A DNA stretch of 64,000 nt from Hoplostethus atlanticus (GCA_034670405.1 JAXDDX010000005.1:6518001-6582000), one strand, 5' to 3'; numbered from the stretch's first letter, positions 37,101-47,625 are shown. Notes: generated from the sequence alone by a model not told the origin. A program made the numbers and translations.

Positions 37101-40100
37101 ATAAATATAACATGTGTTTGTGTTGTTCACTCAGGTTTCCTTTATCTAATATTAGATTTTGGTTGAAGATCTGAAATCAGTAAGAGGACGAACACTTTTT
37201 CACAGCACTATACCTGTATTGGCACTAAGTTGCACATGGTTAGACCTATACTGAACTGACCCTGTTACAAAAGGAAGCCGTTTATAATTTCCAGACTTGA
37301 AATAGTGTCTGCTCCAGGTATCGTCTTGCTCTTGCTCGTCTTGATCATGTTTAACTGTACCATCTGTCTCTCAGGTTCCATTATTCCTACCAGGTTGGCT
37401 ACAGACCTCAAGTTCACCACACAACCTTTGTGAAGAGCATCAGGAGTAAACGCAGCTTCAGCCTCACTGTCTGCAGTGGTAACACACACAGTTGTTCCAG
37501 TTATTTTGATTTAAAACCCAGCAATGATGTGGACAAGATAATGTATTTTCAATACCTTTCTCGTGTGTGTGTGTAGCCCAGTGGCAACCATTGTCTCCAG
37601 GCCAGTGGTTCTCTCTAGGGGAGCCTGTCTACTTCATTGCCCATACAGGAGTACTGTTGGCTGGGGAGAGGTTATATCTGGACTCCTGCTACGCTACAAC
37701 CTCCAAAGACTCAAATGCCATGCCTAGACTGGATATCATTGATAACTATGGGTGTGTCACTAATGAAGACATATACACACATACAAGCTATACACTAATA
37801 ACAGTGGCATGCACAGGGGATGGAATAATCATAAATAATTAAATAGTTCAATAAATCAATTTCCTGACTGAAAGGGTTCTCAAAGTGTTTCATGTGATTT
37901 GATCCAAAAGTCACACGAGGGACGTCCACCAGCAATTGCAGTTGTTTTTGTAAACGGCATTCTTAGGGTGCACAGAACTTTGTGCCCTGACCAAAGTTTG
38001 TGCCCCCTCAATCTGCTGTATGGTGGGGGGTGTGGGTGTGTGGGGCCTGCTCTGAACTACTTGACTTCATGAACACTGCCAACTAGTGGGAACTGTAAGT
38101 GAGACACAGCTTCATACAGACAGTAGGGAGTGTGTGACAGGTAAGCAGGCTTTAAACAGTTTTTTAATGGAGGTGAAAATCTAAGCTGTTTTCAAGAACA
38201 CTAATTTCTGGGGATAATTGATTTCTAAAAATGTGGCTACCAAATTGATGGTTAACTATAAAAGCACAATCATTTTGTGAAATCAAATAAAAAATTGGTC
38301 CCCTTTTTGGGATTATTATACTAGAATGCCACAAAGAGAGAAAATCAACAAAATCAAAGTGCAAGTGTACAAACAAAATTTCTAGTAGGCAATTTACTAA
38401 GGAAGTGCCCTTTTAAAAATCTTTGCTCTTGAGAACTTTGTGCACGCCACTGCAGAACATATTTACAATGAGTTGCAGATTTATAAAGGTCTACATTTCT
38501 TTCAGTGGTTTGTTTGATTTTTTTTTTTTAACCTGTCAAATGTTTTTTCTTTTTTTTTTGGTTCCAGTTGCATGGCAGACAGCAGGAGAGAGGGCAGTAG
38601 TTCCCGGTATTGGCCAGCAGGTGGCAGTGAGGTCAAGTTCTCTGTGGATGCCTTCCTCTTTCCTGGAGTCACACAACAAGTAAGATTTGCAAGGAAATAA
38701 AACATTTGTTTTGTTACATGAATTGCTCATTTGGATCACAATCTTGGTATACAGATAATCTACCAAGCAACATGTTATTTTAATAAAATCTCAACTTTTT
38801 AGAATTGGTTCACACTGCTCGCTACAGCCCAGTGTTTTGGTGGAAGAAGACTGTTGGAATTACTTTGGGTCTGCATGCTACTATTATGGCCATAATAATC
38901 ATCATGCTGTGGATTTTAAATCCCTGAGGGGGCACAAAAGTTATGCTGAGGGAGCCTTGCCACTTAATGCTCCCTTGTGGCACCATGGCCGACTTGGCGT
39001 TAAAAACAGCAGTAGTGTCTGATGGTAGTGATGAAGCCACAAAGTATTGGATATAATTCCACTCAGTATCACAGTTGAAGTCCCTTTCAAGCTTCTTCTT
39101 GTTTATGGACTTAGTGAGTCTTATAAGTGTTGTAAATATCCATTCTCATTTGAGTCACTATTTTGACTAATGCACAAAATAGTGTATATAGTAATCTATC
39201 TATATATCTATAATAGAAAAGGTGCAGATGTTACCTTTTGGTTTATTGGTGGTCTTGCTCCTTTTTAACTTGACCCTGCAGAATGCTGTCCTAGCGTGTT
39301 GTCTTTTTCTTCTGTTTTTACAAAGATTTGCTCTCCTCAAAGCCGTTTCACGACATTAGTAATCTTGTCCCTTGCTATCTATTACCTACCTCCACTGCCT
39401 CCTAAGCTACATCCTTTCTTGGATGAGTGTGCTGTCAATTTGGGGGTCCATGAACTCTTAAGCATCTCTTCTTCCCCTAATGTATTCTGAGGCCCCTAGT
39501 ACCTTTTTTATTTTTTTAGCCACAAAAGCAAACCTGAAGCTTCTTTCCCTCTGTATCTGAACTAGTGGCTTCCATTGCAGTGCCCTCCATATTCATCAAG
39601 TCCATTCCAATATTAGTTTTGCCTCTACAGTCTCATGCCATGGAGTTGTATACCAAGTCTTCTTCCACCCTACTTTTGCAGACCTTCAGGGCATCTTTTT
39701 TGCTTGTTAAAAGCTATTCAGGGGGTTCCAACAAGCCAAATAGCCCAGGATACTGCTACCATGGATAGTGAGTAATGACTCAATGTACCAATGAGTAATG
39801 ACTCAATCTACACTCGTAATGTAACATTTTGATTGGCATCTCATCGCGAGTTGGAAATGGTGGTGGTGTCTTTCCAAACAAATGTGTTTTTGTTCTGTCT
39901 CAACTGCCGATGAGACCGCTTTTCCAAAGAAAGTACAATGATCCCAGTGTGATTTATTTTTTATCCTTTGTCTAAATTGGCTTGCATTACATTATGGTTT
40001 AACCATGATTTCAATGTTTCCTCATTAATGTCATTTGTTGAAGCTTGCTTTTGCTTGTATGCATATCCTTTGTTTATTGCAGAAACCATGATTTTGAATA

Positions 40101-43100
40101 ATAGATATCGTTAAATGAAATGCTGTCAATTGACTGTTTATATACAGTTGCGAGAAAACATTTCTGAACCCTTTTTGAATTACCTGCATTCCTGCATATA
40201 TGGCTCCTAAAATATAAAAAAAAAAAGTTAATGGCTGAACGGTCAAAGGAAATTTGATATATTTATATTATGAATTTAAAGGCTACTTTGAACATTGTGT
40301 TTCGATCAGGCATTGATCTAGCCATCTTTTCAACACCAACGCGACAGATGTGTATTTGTTCACAGGATACCAAATGTTGCGGCTGTCGGCAGGGCGCCCC
40401 CGCTTTCAGTCAGTTTTGCGGATCTAATTGCAGATATTCAGGCAGATAGTACCGAGCACAGGTGTGTTGTTAATGGTAGCTCCTGTTGCATGCGGCATGG
40501 CTTCCTCCACTGACTGAAAGCGGGGTGCCCGTAGCGCATGCGTGTGTGTGGAACGCAAGTTCACTAGCTACCGCCATGGTTAGCACACAGGATAGTATAG
40601 CAGTTCACTATGACTTTTTACCTGTAATCTTTGTGTATATGTGTGTAGCTGCTGTATCTCCACTGTTCAATGTCAGTAGGCTCCACCCCTTCCCGTATCT
40701 CCAAGTCATGCAACTTCAACATGGCCTCTGGAAGGTAATCAACTGAATAGACATCTTTTACCTGGGCAGCTACTTGTTTGTAGCTGATAACTAGGGTCCA
40801 GATTCACTGAGATTGCAAGGGGAATCTGCACTATTTGCTGAAGCAACTGAGATGCAAAAAAAATATTCACTAAGACGTTTATGCAAATCAAGTTGTGGTG
40901 CAAAAAAGCCCCCTGAAAGAGCACTGCAAAAGCAAATGGCCCCTTCATTGCCAACTGCAAGTGCAAATTACATTCTTAAACTGTATGACTAATCCACCAA
41001 GGCTGGCACCCTTGGGCCCTAAAGCCCCTTTATTATTAGAGCATTCATTGATCTTTTTTTTATTTTATTGAAGAATATATGTATTAGTATTAATTTAGAC
41101 TGACAAAACTAAGCAACAATGATTCATTATTTGACTTGAACTGTAACATTGCTTTTAAATGCACAAAGGAGCATTTTCACATTTTAAATAGTGTTACAAT
41201 AAACTATATTTATTATAGTACTAAATCCTCAAAATCAAGAAAACTGCTGAACCAGCATGACATGATTGTGCATTCCCAAAAGAAAGCTGCAACACAACAC
41301 TCAAATGGGACAAAAGCAGCACAGCAAGGCTCTGGGAAATGTCTGCTGTACGTTTACAGGTAAGCAGATACAAATTTCATTCTTCAGACTAACAAAGTAT
41401 ACCAGTGAATACAGGGAGGAAGGCAGTGCAAGGTCATGGCTTGCAATCGAATGAAGGGAATCATTTTATGTATTACTTGTTAACTGAGCTAAATACCAAT
41501 ATTTTAGACAGTGTATTATGGATTTAACATTGTAACAATTAACTTTACTCACGCAATGTGATGTTCCCCAAATAAAGGTACCCTCATTGGTCGTAGATGT
41601 CATGATGATGATTCTACTCAAAGAAAATAAACACAATAATGCAGTTTTTAGGGTTTTACATTGAAGGTAGGGTGTTTGTTATAAACCCCTAGGGGAAACC
41701 TTGTGTGTCTTGCACTAGGCTTCAGTCTAAATCACCAAGTATCAAGGTAGTTTGAATTGGGGGGGGGGGGGGGGGGGGGGATCTGCAGGGAATGATCACC
41801 GGCGATGGTTTCAGTCTCGATGCAGGCATCCAATTTCTCAACCCTAGCAGCCATTCTGACTAGACAAGCTTTTTACAAAGTCTTGCTAAGTCTTTATACC
41901 ACCTTTCCAAGGATCTTATGTGCTACAATAATTTGGGGGAGTAGGTGTTGCCAAGTGTTTATTTTGGGCGCAATCTCAACTTGCATAGCAAAATGATTTG
42001 CGTATACTTTACACATGCATGACCGTGCTGGACACAGAGGCTTTATTTTTTGACTAGCAGTATTAAGCACACTTTCCACATACAGAGTAAGGTTAGTGAA
42101 TACTAAGGCTTTTCTGATTTGGTCATTTGGTGCTTCCCTGCACAAACCTTTAGTGAATCTGGGCCTCAGCCTGTAATGAAGAAGTTGGGTTTTGTTCTTA
42201 TCTACACCCCATGTTTGAATCAAACACTATTTGTACTGACCGATATGGCGGCTGCATCTGGTTGGTCAATCATATAATCAGTTGACTGTGTGTGTAGGTG
42301 GGAGGAGCTGGAAGCCCTGCCGTCTGTCTGCTCCTGCTGTAATTCCATATGTACAGAGATTCAGAGCTGTAAGTCTTGAGAACAGTCTCTCAAACTTAAA
42401 CTATCCAAAAGCATGACACACAAGCTACTAACTCCTGTCATTTAATGTGTTGACTACTCACTCGTCTTGATCTCATTCCCTTTCTTGGTCCCTTTCACAG
42501 GGCCATCCTCCTCTTTGGCTGTTAGGAGTGTTGCCAGCAGTAAGGGCTGGCGCATTGGAGGAAGGAATGTAGACAAAACAAGGATGAAGATGATATCTTT
42601 CCAAGCAGAGGAGGGAAGAGATTGGGAGGATCAAGACAAAAAGACAGAAGAGGAAAGTAGGGAGGAGCTTATAAAATTAAAAAGTCTGACAGTTCCACAG
42701 GAGTCAGTCAGCCCTACGGAGAAGAAAGAGGAGACCAATCCTGAGAACAGTTCCCGGCTCCTTGCTAGGGAAGAGGCATGGAGGAGGTCTAGGGCCAGAG
42801 AAGGAGGTGCTGTGAGCCAGCAGGGAGAGGAGGAGGTTGAGAGAGGAGAGGTGGTTATGGAGGCAGTAACCAGCCAACTGACAGAAGCAAGAGCAGTGAA
42901 GGGCATCATTATGTCTGGTAAGAGCTCAGAGGTGAACAGAGGAGGGAAAGGCCACACTAGGGTGGAGGAAAATGACTATATGCATGGCAGGGAAGAGGTC
43001 TTCCATACCAAAAATGATTCTGCCAGTGTTGCATCTAATGACACCAGTAATACTAATAGTACAAGAGGTGGTTATGGTACCACTAATATCACTACAAGGA

Positions 43101-44095
43101 GTTACATTTTTGGTAATGTTAATATAAGTAAAGATGGTTTTACTATAAATAATGTTTCCACAGCTGGGTCTCCTATCATTAAACTTCGTTTTAGTAGTGA
43201 TGATACTGTTACCAGTAATGTTAGTTCTGGGACCTATTCTGGCACTAGTAGCTTTAAAATGGACGGCCCTGGCCTTGATGTCAGAGAATCAAGGAAGACC
43301 AGTCTAGGCTCTGCTTCTGATGACTTGAACTGGATCAGGGGGCTAGTCAGTGAAGCAGTGGACATTATACCAGGGCTACCAGTTGATTCTGATTCCAGTA
43401 AAGGTCCATATGTTAATGGTGTGTCTCAGAGTTTACTGAGCAGAGGGTTAGAATCAGACCAGTATACTCATCCAATTGTGACCAGGGGACCAGTCGTAGA
43501 AGCAAGGTTACTTGGTGGGTCTGATTTTGATTCTGGTGCCAATAAAGCTGAGTATACTCATCCAATTGTGACCAGGGGACCAGTCGTGGAAGCAGGGTTA
43601 CCTGGTGGGTCTGATTTTGATTCTGGTGCCAATAAAGCTGAGTATACTCATCCAATTGTGACCAGGGGACCAGTCGTGGAAGCAGGGTTACTTGGTGGGT
43701 CTGATTTTGATTCTGGTGCCAATAAAGCTGAGTATACTCATCCAATTGTGACCAGGGGACCAGTCGTGGAAGCAGGGTTACTTGGTGGGTCTGATTTTGA
43801 TTCTGGTGCCAATAAAGCTGAAGCTCTCTATCAGGATCAGTTTACTGGACCAGTGAAAACCAAGGAAGCAGTCATGGTACAAGCAGAATTTTCTGGTACC
43901 AGTGCAGGACCAGCTGGTGTTAGTTCTGGTCCTGTTTACTCAGAGCAGATAAAAGAGAACCCTGTTGACACTGCTGTGGTCATAGTTACTACTAAAGCGT
44001 CAGAGATTGGCCAATCTACTAAAGGGGAGTGGGCAGAGATGGTGTCAGGGTGGAATTCATGGTGGATCAGCCAATTAGAGTGGATGGGGAGTTGA
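25143..44095 (+). CDS. zp3-like: ZP3-family egg-coat glycoprotein with very long C-terminal extension
   Basis: Eight exons close in frame: 25143-25607, 27807-27919, 37375-37478, 37577-37751, 38568-38679, 40649-40734, 42298-42368 and 42501-44095 (TGA), giving 906 residues. ATG 25143 opens a signal peptide ([13 protein letters not shown]). The ZP module spans about residues 99-372: [59 protein letters not shown] and a Cys-rich [10 protein letters not shown] end, matching ZP3 in order and in exon number. Most ZP3 proteins are about 420-550 residues and fish forms often lack a membrane anchor. Here residues 373-906 are charged then Ser/Thr/Asn-rich, with seven N-glycosylation sequons between 547 and 615, a basic RRSRAR stretch (470-475) that could be a cleavage site, and four 30-residue repeats (696-815). 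I see no C-terminal transmembrane helix. Expected role: polymerising component of the egg envelope, secreted by oocyte or liver. The exact paralog cannot be told. Confidence 0.9.
26770..27640 (-). mobile_element. Tc1-like transposon fragment
   Basis: Minus-strand 27388-27035 reads a Tc1 transposase N-terminal segment ([39 protein letters not shown]). The 27440-27640 end contains AGTATGTGAACCTCTAGGAT (minus strand), a phrase of fish Tc1 ends. The catalytic part toward 26770 is broken. It lies in the first ZP3-like intron. Confidence 0.75.
28369..29054. mobile_element. non-coding element with long inverted repeats
   Basis: The left arm (from about 28369, GGTGGCCCTAAGGTACACAA) matches the reverse complement of the right arm ending at 29054 (GGTGGCCCTAAGGTGCACAA) over about 200 bp or more, including GCATTAACAGAAAC and CACAACGGAAGTGCTC. 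The left arm carries an internal tandem duplication of the AACATTAACCCACA section. No transposase. It lies in ZP3-like intron 2. Confidence 0.8.
29371..32255 (-). mobile_element. BEL/Pao LTR-retrotransposon pol relic
   Basis: Read right to left on the minus strand: a coiled-coil gag start ([20 protein letters not shown], 32251-32040), a protease/linker region ([14 protein letters not shown], 31470-31270; then [17 protein letters not shown] near 31070), RT/RNase H linker ([15 protein letters not shown], near 30030), and RNase H end ([28 protein letters not shown] near 29580-29430). The order and motifs are those of BEL/Pao pol. There are many stops and frameshifts and I found no LTRs. It sits antisense in ZP3-like intron 2. 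Confidence 0.85.
29785..29812. repeat. (AGT)n microsatellite
   Basis: About nine AGT units inside the BEL/Pao relic. Confidence 0.9.
33171..34275 (-). mobile_element. TIR transposon with a Myb/SANT-like ORF and no transposase
   Basis: The ends are GGTCCGTTCCAGAAAGCGGG and, reverse-complemented, GGTCCGTTCCAAGAAGCAGG, continuing as related sequence (TTTAGTGAAAACTCTGAGTT versus TTCAACAAACTCTGAGTCTA). It interrupts a Tc1-like copy between its SPQ and DLNP blocks. No clean target duplication could be set. Its one recognisable gene is the minus-strand Myb-like ORF described next. The layout recalls PIF/Harbinger elements, which carry a Myb-like second gene, but the family is inferred. Confidence 0.8.
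33886..34066 (-). CDS. Myb/SANT-like transposon protein, short
   Basis: A minus-strand frame opens with ATG at 34066 and reads [40 protein letters not shown] and [17 protein letters not shown] before a stop near 33887 (about 59 residues). The spaced hydrophobic and aromatic pattern and the ...W..I..RVN ending match the N-terminal Myb/SANT-like DNA-binding region of proteins carried by PIF/Harbinger transposons. Known relatives of this type help the transposase bind DNA or enter the nucleus. The frame ends right after the DNA-binding region, so the copy is truncated compared with full-length relatives. Expression is unknown. Confidence 0.6.
34481..35803. other. ZP3-like intron, nothing recognised
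   Basis: No exon, RNA gene or named repeat is visible. An A/T-only low-complexity run lies near 35750-35790. Confidence 0.45.
35806..37210 (+). mobile_element. Tc1-like transposon, full length but dead
   Basis: Ends are CAGTGCTGTGAAAAATGATT at 35806 and ...ACTTTTTCACAGCACTA at 37210, flanked by TA at 35804-35805 and 37211-37212. Length is 1,405 bp. The + strand transposase begins [20 protein letters not shown] at 36140, followed by [18 protein letters not shown]. It is then broken by stops, with later blocks ([15 protein letters not shown], near 36835-36870) still recognisable. Its right end lies 165 bp before ZP3-like exon 3. Confidence 0.92.
37752..38567. other. ZP3-like intron 4, nothing recognised
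   Basis: AT-rich intron ending in a strong T-rich acceptor tract (38551-38559). No element was identified. Confidence 0.45.
38680..40145. other. ZP3-like intron 5, left part, mostly unassigned
   Basis: A frame around 39340-39480 faintly resembles a LINE endonuclease ([20 protein letters not shown] against the usual VVYRPP start), but this is too weak to call. A 14-bp perfect palindrome (ATTATGGCCATAAT) lies at about 38883-38896. Confidence 0.4.
40146..40250. mobile_element. Tc1-like terminal remnant
   Basis: ACAGTTGCGAGAAAACATTT is followed by TTTTTGAATTACCTGCATTC and ATGGCTCCTAAAATAT. Related phrases in reverse occur at 27570-27610, the end of the Tc1-like copy in intron 1. Only one end is present. 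Confidence 0.55.
40389..40530. repeat. inverted repeat, 22-bp arms
   Basis: GGGCGCCCCCGCTTTCAGTC near 40389-40413 is repeated in reverse complement as ACTGACTGAAAGCGGGGTGC near 40508-40531, with about 95 bp between. It is GC-rich against an AT-rich background, 120 bp upstream of ZP3-like exon 6. Confidence 0.7.
40793..42166. mobile_element. non-autonomous TIR element containing a G22 run
   Basis: Ends are AGGGTCCAGATTCACTGAGA and, reverse-complemented, AGGCCCAGATTCACTAAAGG. Length is 1,374 bp. No transposase frame is visible. The middle (about 41460-41640) is related to the dyrk1b-intron repeat at 8340-8665. It fills most of ZP3-like intron 6. Confidence 0.65.
41759..41780. repeat. homopolymer G22
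   Basis: Twenty-two consecutive G. Its length is likely to be unstable in both replication and sequencing. Confidence 0.95.
43460..43819 (+). repeat. four 90-bp tandem repeats coding for 30 residues each
   Basis: Units 43460-43549, 43550-43639, 43640-43729 and 43730-43819 lie in frame in the last ZP3-like exon. Each encodes (E/Q)[14 protein letters not shown] then (G/R)L(L/P)[12 protein letters not shown]. The units differ at only a few bases, so the array is either very young or kept uniform by gene conversion. Copy number is likely to vary between individuals. Confidence 0.97.
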
Positions 44096-45944
44096 GACAG
44101 AAGGGGATGGATGGATTGGTGGCAGAGACGATGGAATAGAATGAATGGGGTAGAGGAGAAGGCGGATACAACAGACTCTTATTGGTTTTTGGCACTGGGA
44201 TTGGATAAAGAGCTGATCAGGGGAAAGGAAGAGCTGGTGAAAAAAGAGGCAGAGAGGAGAGATTGAGTAAAGTGAGATGGGAAGAGGTTTGGTGTTGCAA
44301 CGAGGGACAAAAGGAAAGTTTTAGGGAGCAAGCAATTACAGGAGCAGGTGAGACTGTTTCTGCTAGGGAGTTGGGAGCCTCATGCCTGGAAAGAACACTT
44401 ATTCGAACAGCCTAAGAAGAACTCTCTGGAATTGTTTGAAAAAACTAAAACCTCACTAGAATTCTGGAACAACAGAACTTTGTATTTCTTATTTGAAATA
44501 CAAGAACCCTGACACAATCTCTAGGACCAGCTAGAGCTCTAGAACTGCTGGTGGATCATTTGGAGTACCTGAAATAAAAGCCTGGACCCAGGGTAGACCA
44601 GAGCGCAAGGGTTGCTGAAGAACCAAGGTTTCCCATTCACCTTCACCTGGGTGGATCAATGTTAATGTTTAATTCCTCTGACTAAGCCTTGACCTAGATA
44701 ATAGTTGTACACATTTTAAATAAAAATGAAGCATAAGGAACACTGGATTTGTTCTCTTGACGATGCACACTAGTGACTGTTTTATACTTCACATGTAACA
44801 TAATTTCTTTGTATTCTTCCCACCATTTAAATGAAACCTCAACCAATGGCTAAGTGAAGACACCACATGTCCTGTGTTCAGAAATGGCAATGCTCAGAAA
44901 CATCCTGTCCGGATGTAAAATTTGTCTTGGATTTTAGTTATACAGTCCCTGGTTGCAGTTGAGTAAACAAAAATAAATAAATTTGTCCACCGTTAGGAGA
45001 GAGTATCAAATTGGCTTCATACATGAAAGTGAGCAAGTCTGGTGAGGTTATGTTAGGGCAGTTATGAGAAGCTTAATATTGAAAATGTGAACAGACAGGC
45101 TAGCAACTTACAGTCCCACCAGAGAAATGTGCTATTACGTTACCTAAATATATATATTTAGTGTGAGTTCTATGCAAAGCACTATCAAAGTGAAAACTAA
45201 ATTGATTTGTTTTAATTTTATACTCCTTTTACTTAATTTGGGCTAAAGACAAAACATTTCATATCATCTGCTACTCAGATGTCATTTTTTTTTTTTGTCT
45301 TGCTAACAAAGCTGTCATCAGTTCCCTTCACTAGATCGTAATGGGTCTACACCCATTCACTGAAAACCCAACCAGCCCTAGCCTCAGCCAACTAGGAGGG
45401 AGATGAAGTAGTCTGAAGACTTACTAGACTTACTAGCACAGTTTTGCATATCGCAAAATATTTCTATACATGCTCATATGTATAACAATAATTTGTAGTG
45501 TACTGCATAGTGATATTTGTTTTTTTCACTTTCATACTGCATATTTAATTTTAGATTTTCCTGTACATATTTTGTCTCAGTAAATTCTACAGCTGCTGTG
45601 TTGCACACCCTCTTAATGTTGTATGGATAACATTTGTTAAAATTACCTCAGCTCTTGCCACCTTAAAGAGGTTTCACCATACAGCTCAGAAAACATGATT
45701 TAGCATTGAATACCTATCAATACTGGACATAAATTCAACATTGCATATATGATTTAAGCAGGCTGCTTTCAGGGCCAAAAATTTGGCCCTTGAAAGCGCT
45801 TCAATTAAGAATTTCAGCTCTGCAATACTGACAGCTCCACCCCGATCAGTGACAAAATACTGAAGATTTGAGCTGAGTGGGAGGAAATTAAAAAAACATG
45901 TTTACACCCCTGATTTAAGGTTGAAGATTTGAAGACTCTTAGGC
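44096..45944 (+). other. ZP3-like 3' UTR and downstream intergenic DNA
   Basis: AATAAA signals at 44573-44578 and 44719-44724 are plausible ends for the ZP3-like transcript. Beyond about 44750 I see AT-rich DNA without a recognised gene or element. Confidence 0.5.
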
Positions 45945-47335
45945 CAGCTGGGTGATGTAGTCCCTCCAGCATGTCCTGTATCTACACTGGGGTCTCCTCC
46001 CAGTGTCTTGAAAACCCCCAAAAGGAAGCACCCAGGGGGCATCCTTAAAGGAGAATTCCGGGATTTTTAAACCTGGCCTCTATATCCGCAAAATAGGTCC
46101 AAAAAGTTTCGAAATTGCTCCGGTAGATCTGCTCAGTCGGCAATCGTGAAACGGGCTGCAACGTAATCTGTAGGAGCATGTGCGCGCAGTAAAAGTACAT
46201 CCACTAAAAGTGCTTGACTTTGCCACTGACAGGCTCAGACTGTTATTTGTGTGTCTGACAACATTACTGAAAGGATCGCTACAGAAATAGACCTTTTTAA
46301 ACAGAAAACTAAAGTCTAGCTCAAGGAGAAGTCCCGCTCTGAAATGGACGGTGGACAAAGGTAGTCTATGAAAGCGAGAGGGTTGAGTTGTTGCAGGACG
46401 AGGACGGTAGAAACCTGACAAAGGTATTCTATGAAAGCTGCGCGAAGTCTTTCTCAACATTTTGTTGGCACAGTTTGGAAATGCTAAAAAAACAAACTAC
46501 GCTTTCTGTACTCCAACACACATCTCCAATGCTGATTTACGTTTCCACCATCCTCTTGGTGGTGGAAACGTAAATCAGCGTTGGAGTATAGAAAGCGTAG
46601 TTTAGAGTATTTGTTTTTTCCCAAAGATAAAAAAAAACAATGGTTCATTTTTTCGCATTTCCGAACTGTGCCAACAAAATGTTGAGGAAGACTTTGCGCT
46701 GCTTTCATAGAATAGCTTTGTCAGGTTTCTACCGTCCTTCCTGCAACAAGTGAACCCTCTCGCTATAGACTACCTTTGTCCACCGTCCATTTCAGAGCGG
46801 GACTTCTCCTTGCGCTAGACTTTAGTTTTATGGTTAAAAAAAAAAGGTCTATCTGTAGCGATCCTTTCAGTAATGTTGTCAGACACACGAATAACAATCT
46901 GAGCCTGTCAGTGGCAAAATCAAGCACTTTTAGTGGATGTACTTTGACCGCGCGCACTTGCCCCTACAGATTATGTTGCAGCCATTGAGCCCATTTCACG
47001 ACTGCCGATCTACCGGAGCAATTCCGAAACTTTTTGGAGCGATTTTGTGGATATAGAGGCCGGAATTCTCCTTTAACAGGTGCCCGAACCACCTCAACTG
47101 GCTCCGCTCAATGTGGAGGAGCAGCAACTTAACACAGGGTGAAGAGATCAGCGATCCAGGAGGACCTCTATCGCGAACAGTGAGCTTGGCTTAATTCCAA
47201 GGATGAGAACACAGCTCTCGCTCAGTGTATAGGGACAGAATGGCTTGCAGCAGCGAACCCGGCACCCCATACTCCCGCAGCACCTCCCACAGAATAACTT
47301 GGGACACACTCCTAAACCTCTTGCAGATAGAGGGG
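45945..47335 (-). mobile_element. antisense LINE remnant (RTE-like) split by a palindromic element
   Basis: Flank 45950-46044 (TAGTCCCTCCAGCATGTCCT, GGGGTCTCCTCCCAG) and flank 47077-47330 (GGTGCCCGAACCACCTCAAC, TGGCTCC...) are consecutive parts of a fish LINE 3' region read on the opposite strand. They join cleanly across one TTAA when the 46049-47072 insert is removed. The family label RTE-like is from memory of the phrase order and is uncertain. Confidence 0.55.
46049..47072. mobile_element. 1,024-bp near-palindromic (foldback) element with TTAA target duplication
   Basis: TTAA flanks both sides (46045-46048 and 47073-47076). The outer ends are AGGAGAATTCCGG and its exact reverse complement. 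The left arm (46049-46550) and right arm (46560-47072) are reverse complements with scattered differences, meeting at a 9-base spacer between CGTTTCCACCA and TGGTGGAAACG. TTAA targets are used by piggyBac and Kolobok transposases. No transposase is encoded, so it would depend on one elsewhere. Open frames inside are by-products of the palindrome. Confidence 0.9.
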
Positions 47336-47394
47336 GCATGAGTTTGTTGATTTGGAAGAGGGTAAAAAGCTTTTTTCCACCTTCCGCCTTACCC

Positions 47395-47625
47395 TATCTT
47401 TCTTCCCTCAACCCTAATGAGGTCCTTGACCTTGTTACATCTAGCCACCCCACCACACCCCCGCCCAACCACTTTGCTCTGCTGCCTCGAGGCGACTGGT
47501 TGCCCTGTCTGGACTCTCATTGAACTCCCCACTGATGTCAGGACAGCAGAGTCACTGCCCATGTTTCACCGCAGGCTGAAAACCCACCTCTTCAAGAAAT
47601 ACTACCCTGACCCTTCCTCTTAGCA
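47395..47625 (+). mobile_element. LINE (L2-type) 3' ORF fragment
   Basis: The frame around 47520-47625 reads ELPTDVRTAESLPMFHRRLK then THLFKKYYPDPSS and stop, nearly identical to the fragment at 57088-57190. The upstream part is broken. Confidence 0.85.

Noticed and set aside
39296..39490. Possible LINE endonuclease start
   Set aside because: Only a short [13 protein letters not shown] stretch resembles the family, without the catalytic GDFN block.
43413..43745. Minus-strand frame with three repeats of about 30 residues
   Set aside because: It is the antisense reading of the coding tandem repeat in the last ZP3-like exon.
43460..43819. Regular repeats considered as a CRISPR-like array
   Set aside because: Units are directly adjacent 90-bp copies with no unique spacers, in frame in a vertebrate gene.
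46080..46957. Matching open frames on both strands (126 and 64-70 residues)
   Set aside because: They arise because the two arms of the palindrome read the same sequence in opposite directions. There is no known protein motif.
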